Source of the DNA: Sternotherus odoratus
Taxonomy: Eukaryota > Chordata > Testudines > Kinosternidae
Assembly (NCBI GenBank): GCA_032164245.1
Contig: JAVMKO010000010.1
Span: 42,802,848 to 42,866,847, forward strand
Length of the DNA: 64,000 nt
Direction of reading: 5' to 3'
The translations under genes were made by a program, and so were the position numbers. Positions 35,221 to 46,539 of the stretch are shown here, one piece after another. The notes beneath the pieces are model-generated. The model was not told the DNA's origin. It searched no databases and worked only from the letters and a program-made list of their open reading frames with translations. The stretch's first letter is position 1, and the number at the start of each line of letters is the position of its first letter.

Positions 35221-36117
35221 CAGGGGTGGGCAAACTACCATCCTGCCTAGCCCCTGAGCTCCCCCTCCGCTGTTGCCCTTCCCCCACAGCCACACCGCTG
35301 TGCTCTGGGGGGCGGGGCATGCTCCTGCAGGGCAGCGTGTCTGGCTCCACACACCATGGTAAGGGAGCCAGGGGGTTGGATAAGGGGCAGGGAGTCCTGG
35401 GGAGCAGTCAGGGGATAGAGAGCAGGGAGTGGGTGGAGGTTCAGGGGTTGTGGTCAGGGGACAGGGGGTTTGGTTAGGGCATGGGAGTCCCAGGAGTATG
35501 TCAGGGGGTTGGATAGGGGTCAGGAAGCAGCAAGGGTTGGGTAGGGGGTGATATCCTGGGGGGACAGTTAGGGTGGGAGGTCTTGGCAGGGGTGGGGCAG
35601 TTAGGGGACAAGAAGCAGGGGTGCTTATTTATTATAAATGGAGATATACCAATCTCCTAGAACTGGAAAGACCTTGAAGGTCATCGAGTCCAGTCCCCTG
35701 CCTACACTAGCAGGATCGAGTACTGTCCCCTGACAGATTTTTTTTTTTGCCCCAGATCCCTAAATGGCCCCCTCAAGGATTGAACTCACAACCCTGGGTT
35801 TAGCAGGCCAATGTTCAAACCACTGAGCTATCCCTCCCCCCAGATGGGGTGGGGTCCCTAGGGGGGCTTAGATAGGCGATGGGGTCCCCAGGGGTTGGTT
35901 AGGGGTGGGGGGCCTCTGGACGGGGCAGTCGGGGGAAGAGAGCAGGGGGATTGGATGGGTCGGGGATTATGAGAGCAGTCGGGGGCTGGAAGTGGGAGGG
36001 GGTCAGATAGGGGGCGGGTCCAGGCTGTTTGGAGAGGCACAGTCTTCCCTACCTGGCCCTCCATACAATTTTGCAACCCCGATGTGGCCCTCAGGCCAAA
36101 AAGTTTGCCCACCCCTG
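35221..36117. mobile_element. hAT-type MITE, GGGTGGGCAAAC family, with nested SINE
   Basis: Ends CAGGGGTGGGCAAAC and GTTTGCCCACCCCTG are perfect inverted repeats. Flanks GTCTACCT and GCCCATCT match at 5 of 8, the rest being C/T changes. The G-rich interior is a degenerate minisatellite ('caggggttggttaggggt' type). The SINE 35640-35840 splits it. Confidence 0.8.
35640..35840 (-). mobile_element. tRNA-headed SINE, near full length
   Basis: The minus strand shows GGGATAGCTCAGTGGTTTGA and GGTTGTGAGTTCAATCC, good internal RNA polymerase III A and B boxes. A body with an A-rich run and a CR1-like tail (ACTCGATGACCTTCAAGGTC) follow. The shared tail suggests mobilisation by CR1 proteins. It sits inside the hAT element 35221-36117, so it is the younger insertion. 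Confidence 0.8.
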
Positions 36118-36509
36118 GCCCATCTCCTCTGTTCTGGAGAGGCACAAACTGTCTTTGGAAGCCAGAGTCAGATCAGGAGCCTCATTGACTAACAGGGCAA
36201 CCAACTACAGGCCTCAGAGACCTTGCACCTGAGTGTGACCAACCTGATGTGAACTGAGCCAGGAGAGATGGAAGGAGAGCAAATAGCAGCAAATATCTAG
36301 ATGGAACACTAAATGGGGAGGGCTCTGAGTTACCTGGAAAATAATTCTCTGTAGTATGTGCCTGGTGGGTCTTCCCCACGTCTTCTGGGTCTAATTGATT
36401 TCCATATTTCGGGTTGGACTGGAATTTCCCAGATTAGCAGAGAACCTAGGTTTAAACTAGTGTAAATGGGGGATTCTCTGTAACTTGAAGTCTTTAAACC
36501 ATGATCTGA

Positions 36510-36645
36510 GGCCTTCAGTGACTCGCCTGGTGGCTAGGGGTCTTTTATAGGAGTAGGTAGGTGAGATTCTGTGGCCTGGGATGGGCAGGAGGTCAGACTA
36601 GATGCTCATGATGGTCCCAGCTGGTCTTAAAGTCTGTGAGTATAC
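36510..36645 (+). mobile_element. CR1-like 3' end
   Basis: Contains 'caggaggtcagactagatgc' and 'gatggtcccagctggtctta'. Confidence 0.65.
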
Positions 36646-37004
36646 AGAATGGACACACAAGGGGGCAGAGTTAAGGCTGTGCATCAATCTCACATTTCCC
36701 CACTTTTTCGGTGCCCAACTTTGTAAATGACACAACGGTCTTTAAGGTAGTGTTATTTGGTGTGTAATATGCACTCAGGGCATATATGCACATATATAGA
36801 GCTACTGCTTTTTAGTTGCATCTCATGTAACAGTGGTGTAGGGAGGGGATTTTGGAGTTGTGGACACATGAGAAAAAAGCACAAGGAAAGAGGATATTGG
36901 GGTGAATTTGGGGGCTTCCCTATTCCTGAGTTAGTTCCACACACACGTATGGCCACACAGCTAAATAAAAATGAATCATGTAAGGTACCGACAAACCCAC
37001 TTAT

Positions 37005-37200
37005 AGGGAGGCAGTATGACTTAGTAGACAGAGCATTATATTGGGACTCAGGCCAACATTCTACTCCTGAATCAGCTGCTGGGTGACCTTGAGCAACTCA
37101 GGTTGCTGCCACGTGCCTCAGTTTCCCCAGATGACCTTCTTTGTAAAGCGCCCTGAGGGCTACTGTTGGAAAGTATTATGTAAGATGTAGGTTTTATCAG
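37005..37200 (+). mobile_element. MIR relic, long
   Basis: 'gcagtatgacttagtagaca', 'gctgggtgaccttgagcaac', 'cctcagtttccccagatgac'. Confidence 0.78.
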
Positions 37201-38364
37201 TGTTTGTGCTCCTCCCACCATACATCCAGGCTAAAAAAATAAATACATCTGATCAGCAGGCTTATTAAGTTTGAATCCAAGCCCCCTCCAAGGGGCCAAG
37301 AAATACAGTGTTAAAAGTACTAGTGTCCCTGTGGAATGGAAGGCGTTTTGCCCTCCTTCGGTTAGAAAGCCATAAAACCTGTGAAGCGCCGCTGAACATG
37401 GGCTCTCAGCTTTGGGCAAAGCATCCAGGTACCTAGTCTCTACTATGACCCTGTGTTACCTCCAACACTTGGGGCAGGTTCCTCTAGGATGGAACTCTGT
37501 GACCTCTTTCGGCTTGCGCTGGGGGGGGATTTGGCCCCATTTGCTTTGCCCTGCATGCGGGCTTTGGGGATTCTCAGCCATTCTGCTTGGCAGCAGTGTG
37601 GGAAAATGAAAATGGAGGACCCAGCGCTTCAGCCAACTGTGACCAACCTAGATGCCTATCAGGCAGGCTGGCCATAAAAGAGGAGTAATGGCTGGCTATC
37701 AGATGCCTTTAGGTTGACCAAATAGCCGTGTAATGTGGCCTGCACTGGAGCGAGCCGGGAATCCTGGGGGTCAGATCGCAGCCGGGATAAGTCTTCCGAG
37801 CAGTTCAACTCCCATCCAATTATTTAAACACAAAGGTAAACACTTTCACCTTTTGAACTGGAATGTTGGTGGCTCTGCAGTGGCCCACCTGCTCCTTCCC
37901 CATAGTTTCGATTGCCTCGGAGCGATGGTATTATTCCCAATTGTTCGGGTGCTTAGAGCAACATGCCAGGTAGGACCCTGGGGGCTCTCTTCTGGATCCT
38001 GCCCGCGACCTTGGTCTAGTCGCTTCACCTCTGCATGCCTTGGTCCCGAGCTGACAGCGTGAGCACTCCACTCTTGTGTGGAGCTGTGAGATCCTTGGGT
38101 GGAAAGGACGGGAGAAGGGCAAAGATTCTGTTCATAGGGTTTATTATCCTCTGTGGTTCTACCAGCACCGCTCATGCTGCTTGTATAACTGGGAATCACT
38201 TGTGTGCACAGCTCCGGGTGTGAGATTCCAAGGGGGAGCTGCTGAATATGCTTCCTGCTCTGGTAATTGTTCTCGTATCTATCCCTGATATACCCAAGTG
38301 TAACAGGCAGGAATTGCATGTTGTCTCTTTAAATTGTTTGAGAGCTCTCTAGTGGCAGTACTGG

Positions 38365-38645
38365 GTATATCTACATTGCAGCCGGAGGGGCAATTTCCAG
38401 ATCAAGCAGATGTACGTGCATTAGCTTTGATCGAGCTAGCATGCTAAAAATAGCAGCGTGGCTATGATGACCTTGTGCAATGGCTCACACTAGCCACCCA
38501 AGTCCAATCCTGCCCAACCTCCTGGATATGTTCTCAGGGAGGCTGACCTGTCACACCACCTGTGCCACTGCAGCGACAGTGCTATTTTTAGCATGCTAGC
38601 TTGATCAAAGCTAGCTCTTGTATGTCTAACCATACAGTGTGGACA
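38365..38645. mobile_element. Inverted-repeat element
   Basis: Left arm TTTGATCGAGCTAGCATGCT then AAAAATAGCA pairs with right arm TGCTATTTTTAGCATGCTAG then CTTGATCAAAGC. The arms lie about 110 bp apart, with further weaker pairing outward. Confidence 0.6.
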
Positions 38646-39299
38646 GAGCCACCATCTTTATGTTTAAGAAGCCATCAGATACCTAACCAAAGCAGTTGTG
38701 TGTATCTGTAGCGAGGCCTTGCATGTTGTGTATATTCAGTAAGCAATAATTTGGACCCCCTGTGCTGTGTGAAACTTCACAATACATTTGTTGTATAAAG
38801 AGCAAAAGGCATCGCAGGATTTGGAGGAATCATGGTGGTTGGTATTGGAAGGAGGAGGATTTCCCAAAACCCACAGGCTGGGGAATGTAGGACACCACCA
38901 TGGGACATTTGTCTCCTTTGAGAAGAAGCTAGTGGGACATGATGGCCTGACATTTACATTTACAACGTGTTGGCCTAGAACAGTGAAATGTCGCCATGAT
39001 GCATCAAAACGTCACAACACAATAGGTTTTTCCTAGGGATTAAGGGTATTGATGCTCTGTAGGTTGGGCTTGTAAGACACAATAAAATCAGGGGGATCCC
39101 ACAGTAAACAGGATAGATGGCACAAGTGCCTGGGAATGCAGAGGTGCTGCTGATCAGAACTGAAGAGGATGGTAGGGGTAGCTTGCAAAACTCCTACCTG
39201 TTCTCTCTCTGGGTCTCTAGAGAGTGTAATCAACCCTCGTTTTCTCTGCCAGCCTTCCTCACCATGAAGAGTAACTTGCTTCCTACTTGTGGCATAAGG

Positions 39300-39480
39300 C
39301 TGGGCTTCTCAACCTTCTTCTTTCTAAGCCACCCCCTCACCCCGTTATAAAAACTCCACGGCCCACCTATGTCGCAACTGGTTTTCTTCATATAAAAGCC
39401 AGGATCAGCATTAGGGGCTAGCAAGCAGAGCAATTGCCCAAGGCTGCATGCCACAGGGGCCCCTGCAAAGCTACATTTCT
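39300..39480 (+). mobile_element. Non-autonomous DNA element, shared with 5.2 kb
   Basis: Starts GGGCTTCTCAACCTTCTTC, followed by 'ttataaaaactccacggccc' and 'aagccaggatcagcattagg'. It is the counterpart of 5240-5625 in opposite orientation. Confidence 0.5.
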
Positions 39481-39643
39481 TAGACTTTCCCGGCCAATAG
39501 GAGCTGTGGAGCCAGTGTTCAGGCAGGGGAAGTGGCATGCGGAGTCCCTGTGGCCACCCCTACATCTTGGAACCAGAGGGAGATGCTGGCAGCTTTCTGG
39601 GAGCCGCACAGAGCGGGAAGGTACCCTGCCTGCCCCACTGTGA

Positions 39644-39750
39644 GTGGCGAACCGGACTTTTAACGGCCCGGTCGGCAGTGCTGACCGGAGCCACCAGGGT
39701 CCCTTTTTGACTGGCTGTTCCAGTCGAAAACCGGACACCTGGCAACCCTA
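39644..39750 (+). mobile_element. MITE end, CCGGTCGAAAACCGGACACC family, copy 1
   Basis: Shares 'ccggacttttaacggcccgg', 'ccggagccacc' and 'acacctggcaaccct' with 57745-57850, in the same orientation. Confidence 0.6.
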
Positions 39751-40368
39751 CTGCCATGTCTCCCAGTGGCTGTCAGGGAAACCCAGGCCTTTCTTCTACT
39801 CTGAGTTCCAGCTCAGGGGCCCTCAGGTTAGCAGCCGAGGCCCACACTACTATTCCTTGCTCCCATTTTCCTGGCTTCCCTACTCTCTGGGTTCTCCGGC
39901 CTCCCTCCTCCCAGGCAGTGACCATGGCTTGCCCTCTGTAGCCCTTAGCACACCTCTGCCCTCTCAGGGAGTGACTGGCGCCTGCTACTCTGCATCCTGG
40001 CTTATACAGGCCCCATCCGTCCCTGTCCCACTGAGCCTTGTGTCTAAATCCCTGCCTCTCTCCCTCTCCAGCAGCAGCCTGGCAGTGAGTTGGGCCCAAC
40101 TGACCTCTCAGAGTCAGTGTGAGGAGGACTCCCCATCACAAACACTGTCCCTCAAATCTGTAACCTTTGGGGGAAGGGATGCCTCCTGGCCTGCATCTGC
40201 CAAAGCTGGGCTTGCAGGTCATCCCTCTCCTGTTCCACTTCTCCCACCCAGAGATGCAGATTACCCTGATCCTCCATGGCATCCCTAAACTTTTCCCCCT
40301 GGAACTCTGGGTCTTCTTCAGCCATTCGCAGGGCCTACTCAGCAGCTGCTAGCTTCCCAGGAATTCCC

Positions 40369-41110
40369 TCACTTGCTCCCCAGACTTCTCCAGAACCCTT
40401 TCCCCAAAGTAACCAGCTGCACATCTGTGGCCGTTCCTATGTCCGTTTGGGCCCTCTTTGTCCCAATCATTTTCTCTTGTAACTTCCTTTGTCCGGTCTC
40501 ACTGAGGTCTGTGTTTTCCCCCTCCGAAGGGAGCAATGCCTTTTTATATGGCCAACCTCGCAGCACCCAAAGCAAACTCTGCCTTGCCTTGGCAGTAGGC
40601 CTCCCATTGACCTTCTCTTGTCCAGCCCCTCCCAATGGGCTAGCCTTCACCTCACACCTCACTCTGTGGGTGCTCCTGCTGACCACAGGCGAAACACGCC
40701 CCTCCCTTTCCTGTTCTCCCCACAGGTTGGACTCTTTTGGGCTCTCTTATTTTCTTGCTTTCTGGGTGAAGCTTCTCATTCCTGTACAGGTAGGGGCAGT
40801 CTCCTTGTGGGCGTCCCCTTTGTCTGCAGGCATAGCACTGCTTTAGCCGGGCCTCCGGCCTCCTGGCCTTGGTACTTCCCTTTCTATCTCGCTCCCTGCA
40901 GCCTCTACTAATTTCTTCCCAGAGGAGCTTAAATAAACACGGCTGCTGTTCAGCCAGCTCTATCAAATAATTATGCAGGTAGACCTGGGCTTCCCTGTCT
41001 CTGCCAGATCTCCAGCATCTGCCTCAGTAAGCCCTGGATCCATCCCTGATGTTTGTCATATCCCTTCTGCAGGGAGGGTGACTCTGCAGTCCAGTCTGGG
41101 AGGCTGTAAG
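40369..41110 (-). pseudogene. Broken retroelement gag-like sequence with zinc-knuckle remnants
   Basis: On the minus strand a frame reads YLHNYLIELAEQQPCLFKLL, then a basic stretch, then CYACRQRGRPQGDC and, after a charged linker, CFACGQQEHPQSE. These resemble two CX2CX4HX4C nucleocapsid-type knuckles, the first with Arg in the His position, the second lacking the last Cys. Stops and frame changes occur near 41.0 and 40.65 kb. No reverse transcriptase, protease or LTR was seen nearby. It may derive from an endogenous retrovirus, a Gypsy-like element or a LINE ORF1. It is not functional as it stands. Confidence 0.45.
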
Positions 41111-41143
41111 TGCCCTCTGCAGAAAGGAGAAATTCCACTAGCA

Positions 41144-41603
41144 CAGAGGTCCCCAAACTGTGTGGCATGCCCCTTGTATGTGTGTGTGTGTGTGTGTGTG
41201 TAATGGGCTGAACTAGCCCCATGGGGGGTAGGAATGGAGCACCACCCAGCCCCCAGGTCTGCTCCTGCCCCCAGCCTTGGCCCCTGGCCACAGCTCCATC
41301 CATAGGTGCTGGAACTAGGAGTGCTGCCACATCCCCTGGCTTAAAGTGGTTTCCATCACATACAGAGTCTACAGTTTGGTTCAATGGCTCTCAGCACCCA
41401 CACTATAAAAATTGTTCCAGCACCCCTGGTTCTGCCCCCAGACCCACCCCCAGTTGCAAAACCAGCCTTGGCCCCTTTACCCCATCTGTGTATGTGTGTC
41501 TCCCCTCCGCACCACAGCCCCACTCCAAGGCCTGACTCTGAGGGAAGGGGGGGCATAGACAGGGAGTAGAGTGGCATGACCCTCAAAAATTTGGGGACCA
41601 CTA
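41144..41603. mobile_element. hAT-type MITE, GGTCCCCAAAC family
   Basis: Ends CAGAGGTCCCCAAACTG and TTTGGGGACCACTA, flanks CACTAGCA / CAATAGCA (7 of 8). It contains a (TG)n run at about 41176-41201. Confidence 0.78.
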
Positions 41604-42104
41604 CAATAGCAACTAGCAATGGTAAGTTAATCTGTAACAAGCCAGTCACTGGAGGGGTGGGGATAGTCATGACATATGTACGTAATATTGCTGTTATAAA
41701 ACTGCAGCCACAGGCGTGGGAGGAGGGCAAGAACTCATTTCCCCTGTCAGCTGGCTCCTGAGAAGCTAACAAACGGACTAAGGAATTCCTTAATTTTTAA
41801 GGTCATTTTAAATATTTTTACATTCTTAAAACTGTGAACAATAAATAATATGACTAGTCTCCACCCCCACCCCGGTGCATATGCCAGCCACTCCTCCATC
41901 AGCACTTGTCTTCTACAGAAATAAATAACCTACCATCTACAGATTGCTCCATGGGGCGTGACCATCAGTAGCCAACACACAGTCCAACAGTGCCTAAGGA
42001 GAGCCCTGGGGCATTCCTGTGGTGGTCGCATTCTGGTAGGGGCTGGGGGTGAGGAGCTGGGTGGCGAGGAGTTATTCATATTCAAGCGATATGTCAGCTA
42101 CAGG

Positions 42105-42270
42105 AGAGAGGCTACAAAAGGCAGCATTGTCCAGTGGTCTGAACATGAGCCAGGGATTCCTGAGTTCTGATCCCAGCTTTGTCGCTGACTTGATGCTTGG
42201 GCAAGGCCTGGGTCGCCCTGCTCCTGCCTCCCTTGAAATCGATGGGGGCAGTTCCTCTGATAAAGATTCC
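42105..42270 (+). mobile_element. MIR relic
   Basis: 'tgtccagtggtctgaacatg' and 'gttctgatcccagctttgtc'. Confidence 0.6.
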
Positions 42271-43439
42271 CATTTAGGAACTTACAGAAGCTCCAGGACC
42301 ATCCCTTTTCTCCCCTGTATCCCAGTTCAGCTATGTCCCAGCCAGGGCATTAGCCTGGGGAAGGGATGACCTCATGGAATGCAGTAGCCTTGCTGGTGGG
42401 AAACTCACTTGGCCTGTGTCAAGGTGTCTTCCACTGCAGTAGTGGGGCAGAAGACTGAGTGGCAAATTTGTCAAGGACATTACAACATGCAAAAGTTGTG
42501 TTGTGGTACGGAAACAAACTAATCTGTGTAGGAGCCCACACCTGGCTCCTGTGTCAAGTCTGAGGGCTCTGTGCTGCTATCATGACTTGGGCTGTGGGCA
42601 TGTGCCAGCATGGTGTTAGATCAAGCTACATTGCACCTGCCCTCTTAATACAGAGGGGAATTACCCACTTCCAGCTTAGCATGGTCTTAGGGGTGCTAGC
42701 CTTTAGCATCTGGACATGCTTCATCCACTGACCTCCTACATGCTAGGGTTGCTGTGCTATTGGAGAGGCTGCCCTTTTTGGCCGGGGAACACTCCATTTA
42801 CCGACACCCTATCAGGACAGGTTCCTTCCAATGGGCAAAGTCTGACAACTCTGTAGACAACAAGAGTCCCCGTGGCCTCTAAACATCCTTGCATCCCCGT
42901 GGCCTCTAAACATCGCCTGCATCCCCCGAACAAAGTCCTTGTCCCTCCCCTTGTTTCATGGCCACTAGCCAGGAAGGACTGCACAGAAATGTGCATTTTA
43001 GATCAAATGGATGCTCTACGTCCATGCACTCAGTAGAAAGTCATTGCCATAGGCTCAGTTGTTATGTAACACTCCCAGGTGACAGTCCACCATGGTTCCT
43101 CAGATGCCCAGAAACTATATGGGGGCCTTATGTCTCATCTGAAGGTCTTCCCTCTTCACAGCAGCAAAACTCTCCACAGTCACTTCCCCTTTGGAGAGTA
43201 CAATTATTGTCTAAAGCAAGAGTTGCTGTGTTCTGAAACTGAGGACCCTTCTTTGACCTGTTTCCCCCATCTTCTGCCCCCCAAGTCAAAAGATCCAGCC
43301 ACCAGCTAGACTTAGTTATGGTTCTCTGGTCTAGACTGCTGGAACCACTGCCTCTTTAGTGGATGGGATGGTTGTAAAGATGGGAGAGGCAGGGCAGGGG
43401 GAGGCGGGCTTTACCTTTGGAAATCATTATGTGGGCAGC

Positions 43440-43896
43440 CAGAGGTGAAAGTAACTTAAAGGACTTATCGGTACTCCTGAGTCCTGAGAATGGGAGGTGG
43501 GGCCTCAGCTGGAAGACACAGGGCCTTTAAAGCTCCAGGCCCTTTAAATCGAGATTTAAAGGGCTTGGGGCTCCGGCTGTGGTACCGATGGCTGGGAGCC
43601 CCGGGCCCTTTAAATCACCACCAGAGCCCCATGGTAGCGGTAGTTGCGATGGTGGCTGAGAGACCCCGGGCTCGGGCAGCAATTTAAAGGGCCCAGGGCT
43701 CCTAGCTGCCACTGCTACCTGAGGGCTCTGGCAACAGGGCTCTGACGGCGATTTAAAGGAATGGGGCTCCGGCCACTGCGGGGAGCCCCGGGCCCTTTAA
43801 ATTGACGGCCTGAGGAAGCTGCCCCCTGCCGGTTCGGTCGGCTGTGTACCAGCTCTTGCCAGTGCGCCGTACTGTATCAGCTTACTTTCACCACTG
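43440..43896. mobile_element. hAT-type MITE, AGGTGAAAGTAA family
   Basis: Ends CAGAGGTGAAAGTAA and TTACTTTCACCACTG, exact 8-bp flanking repeat TGGGCAGC (43432-43439, 43897-43904). The core repeats 'gggccctttaaat' about six times on either strand. Confidence 0.9.
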
Positions 43897-45442
43897 TGGG
43901 CAGCACTGGGTGCAGTGGATGGACACTGCTCTTCAGGAGGCCAGGGGACAACTGGGATGCTGTTTTTTTCTGTCAAAAGCATGGGAAACATGGGGGGTGG
44001 ATATCCACACTCCTGAACCAGAATGGATCTCTGCAGTGGGTTGATTTGAAGTCCCTGTGCCGAATCCATTCTCCCTTCGTTACCACTGATGAATGGGTAG
44101 TGGCAGAAGCAGACCGGGAAGCAGGAGATTCCAGCAGTGATCTCTGGAATCCTACCATCCAACGAGGAAGAGGCACAGGGAGAAGGTGAAGTTCCGGAGA
44201 GGTGGGGGGTCTTTACCCAGTATTAAAAGTCATGGGGGCTGGCTTGTTGGGCAGGGACGCTATTGCCCAGCTGCCTCTTCCATGCAAGCGACTGACTGGA
44301 GGTGAGAGCCTCCCAGAGGGTCATCTCAGGGCAGCAGGGACCAGCCGACCAACTGGGATCTCTAGGAGCCTTGAAAGCTGAAGTATCTTTCAAATCATTA
44401 TTAGCAAAGGAGCCGCCTCACTGATAGCAGCGCCTCATTCAGCTCTGCTGCCCCTGCCCCACTGATGACATCACCGGGGTTTCTGGCCCTCTTATTATCT
44501 GGATTCATGTCCTTATAGATAGAGGTAATTTTTTAATGAACAAAAAGGAGCTGGGGAGTGGCTGCTTCTCCGGGAGACGGCATGCCAGGGACTGGATCTG
44601 GGGCCTTGCCTCTGAAATTCCTTCATATCAGTGTACATCGCAGGGAAGGGTATTTAAACATGAGACAAAGGAAAGGGCCAGGCCCCATAAGAGTGGCCAA
44701 GCTCCCAGACAAGACCATGTCCCCACTGCTCACCAGATGTCTGAGTACGATGCAGCCCTCTAGCTTCAAACAGGAGAGGATGCCCCAATATTAAGGTCTC
44801 TCCACAGCTGCTCTTGGATTTATTATTTGGAGCAAGTGGAACCATCCAGTGTGCAGTGAGGTTAATCCGGGTGTCTGTTCCCTATGGCTACCCCACAGCA
44901 GCTGTCAGCTCCGTGCCTTGGCTTTCTCAGATGAGATGGTCACAGTTCATTTCACTCTCAGCTCTTTGTTCTGTAGGGCTCAGCAGGCCCCTGGCCTGTC
45001 TCAGATCATCTGTCTCGGGCTTTGCTGATTCACCGATGCTTGTTTTTTGGGGTCCCCCAAGTCTCTAAAATCAGCCACAAGAAGAGACCCCATCTGGGTG
45101 GTTGGGGAGGAGGCAGAAGGCTGAGGCTCAGTTATGCTGAATCCTCGGCCCTTCCTCGCCTCCTGCCTCGCATTTGAGTGGAAGGAGCTGCGGGCTTAGG
45201 ACGGGGTGGCAGGATGTGCAGAGTCCACGAGCGCTGTGCATAGCAGCTGGGAGGGAGATGAAGAGGGGATTGGTTTTTACATCATATGGAACCTGTCACG
45301 GGTTGTTAGAGAGCAAAGCGCTATGTTGCCTTGCAGTCAGACTGCGGCGAAGCCTTTGTCTGGTGGGAATGTGCTGGAGAGGTTGGGAGTGAGAAGAGGT
45401 TATCAGCGAACGCACAGAGCTCTGGGCAGGAGCCCAGCCGGA

Positions 45443-46373
45443 TCATGGGTCTGCGTTTAAAGGGCTGTGGATACACCCAGTGTCTGTCTCACTGGGGAGG
45501 CCGCAGGACAGGGAGTGCTGCATGGCCCGGCAGCTCAGCGGCCTGTCCTCGGTCCCCGGGATCTGAGAGCCTTGGGTGGCACTGGGTCTCCCGTCTGTGC
45601 AGAGCAGCACACTGGAGTCTGCTTCGCACTTGGTGGTGCGACTGTAGTAGGGATCCATGACGTGACGGAGCTCCAGGGGCACACTGAGGGGCAGCAGCTC
45701 AGCTTTGATCACGGCACCCAGGTGGGCCTCGGAGGATGACGCTCGGAGGTTTTCTGACCGGCTCATCTTGATCAACAGGTCGATGGTTTTGTTCTCAGCA
45801 TCCAGAAGGCAATTTGGCATCCCGTCCCCATCCCTGGCTTCGCTGGCTGCCAAGCACCTGCTTATGGCACCTTGCTCTTTGCACTGGAGCCTCTCGTCTT
45901 CTAGGTTGGCCTTGCAGGGTTCTTTCTTGGCCTGGTGGCCCTTCTCAGGGCCCTTTGAGGACCTTTTCACTGAGAGGTCCAGAGGGCCTTCGTGGGGCTT
46001 CGTGGCTTTCTCCAGCGCCTGGTGGATGTGAGAGAGCTCCCTTCGGATTTTGACCAGCTGTTCCCTCAGCTGCTTCTGCCCAGGTGTGTCTTCCTTTGCC
46101 AAGTCAGAGAGTTTCTTCTCCACCTCCTGGTACTCCTCCAGGGTTTTTGACAGGTCCTCAATGAGCACAGTTGTGGCCTCTGGATCTGTTGTGCTGGTAG
46201 AAGTCCCGTGTACTTTGTTCTGCTTACACAGGGTGGGATCAGAGGCCGTAATCACAGGAGACAGAACATCAGAGCCACTGGTCTTCTCTTGGTCTTCAGG
46301 CATGCAGGCATGAAATTCCATGTGCCAGTGGTCCAGGGACTTGGGGAGCTGGGTGGGGGTGGCTCTCAAACCA
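45443..46373 (-). CDS. PRR35: PRR35 last coding exon with PLDLS motif
   Basis: The acceptor TTTCTCTCCAG|T at 46374/46373 completes a phase-2 serine codon and continues GLRATPTQLPKSL to a TGA at 45445-45443. It adds 309 residues, for a total of about 848, longer than the roughly 570 I recall for human PRR35. A helical, coiled-coil-like stretch (about residues 605-665, EEYQEVEKKLSDL ... LREQLVKIRRELSHIHQALE) is followed by PLDLSVKR at 669-676. PLDLS is the classic CtBP co-repressor docking motif, also seen as PLNLS in ZNF750. Near the end TTKCEADSSV matches human PRR35. The last 26 residues are not recognised. Confidence 0.92.
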
Positions 46374-46436
46374 CTGGAGAGAAAAGGAAAGGAGACAAAA
46401 ATAGAAATAATAATTGGACAGGAGAGCCCATTTAAG

Positions 46437-46531
46437 TGATGCTAAATCTACCACTGACTCGGTGCTTGGCCTTGGGCACATCACTTAGGCCAGCATTTCC
46501 AAAAACACCAGCTAATTTTGTGTGCTTCCAT
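46437..46531 (+). mobile_element. MIR relic, split by hAT element
   Basis: 'ccactgactcggtgcttggc' and 'cttgggcacatcacttaggc'; sequence resumes after 47130. Confidence 0.5.
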
Positions 46532-46539
46532 CTTATGGT

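Larger units (their letters stand above)
32095..45442. other. Intergenic: PRR35 to NHLRC4
   Basis: This 13.3-kb stretch has no recognised host exon. It contains hAT elements (32453-32867, 35221-36117, 41144-41603, 43440-43896), MIR relics, CR1 ends, an inverted-repeat element (about 38365-38645) and a broken gag-like retroelement (about 40369-41110). 33.0-33.8, 34.3-35.2, 37.2-38.3 and 42.3-43.4 kb show nothing I can name. 43.9-45.4 kb is probably the PRR35 3' UTR plus spacer, without a clear polyadenylation signal identified. Confidence 0.6.

Noticed and set aside
35740..35838. Possible tRNA gene on the minus strand
   Set aside because: It has A- and B-box-like motifs but lacks a complete cloverleaf and is continuous with a CR1-like tail shared by other copies, so it is a SINE head.
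39644..40288. Plus-strand frame of 214 codons
   Set aside because: It starts in a MITE copy and continues antisense to the gag-like relic. Low-complexity Ser/Pro composition and no family resemblance.
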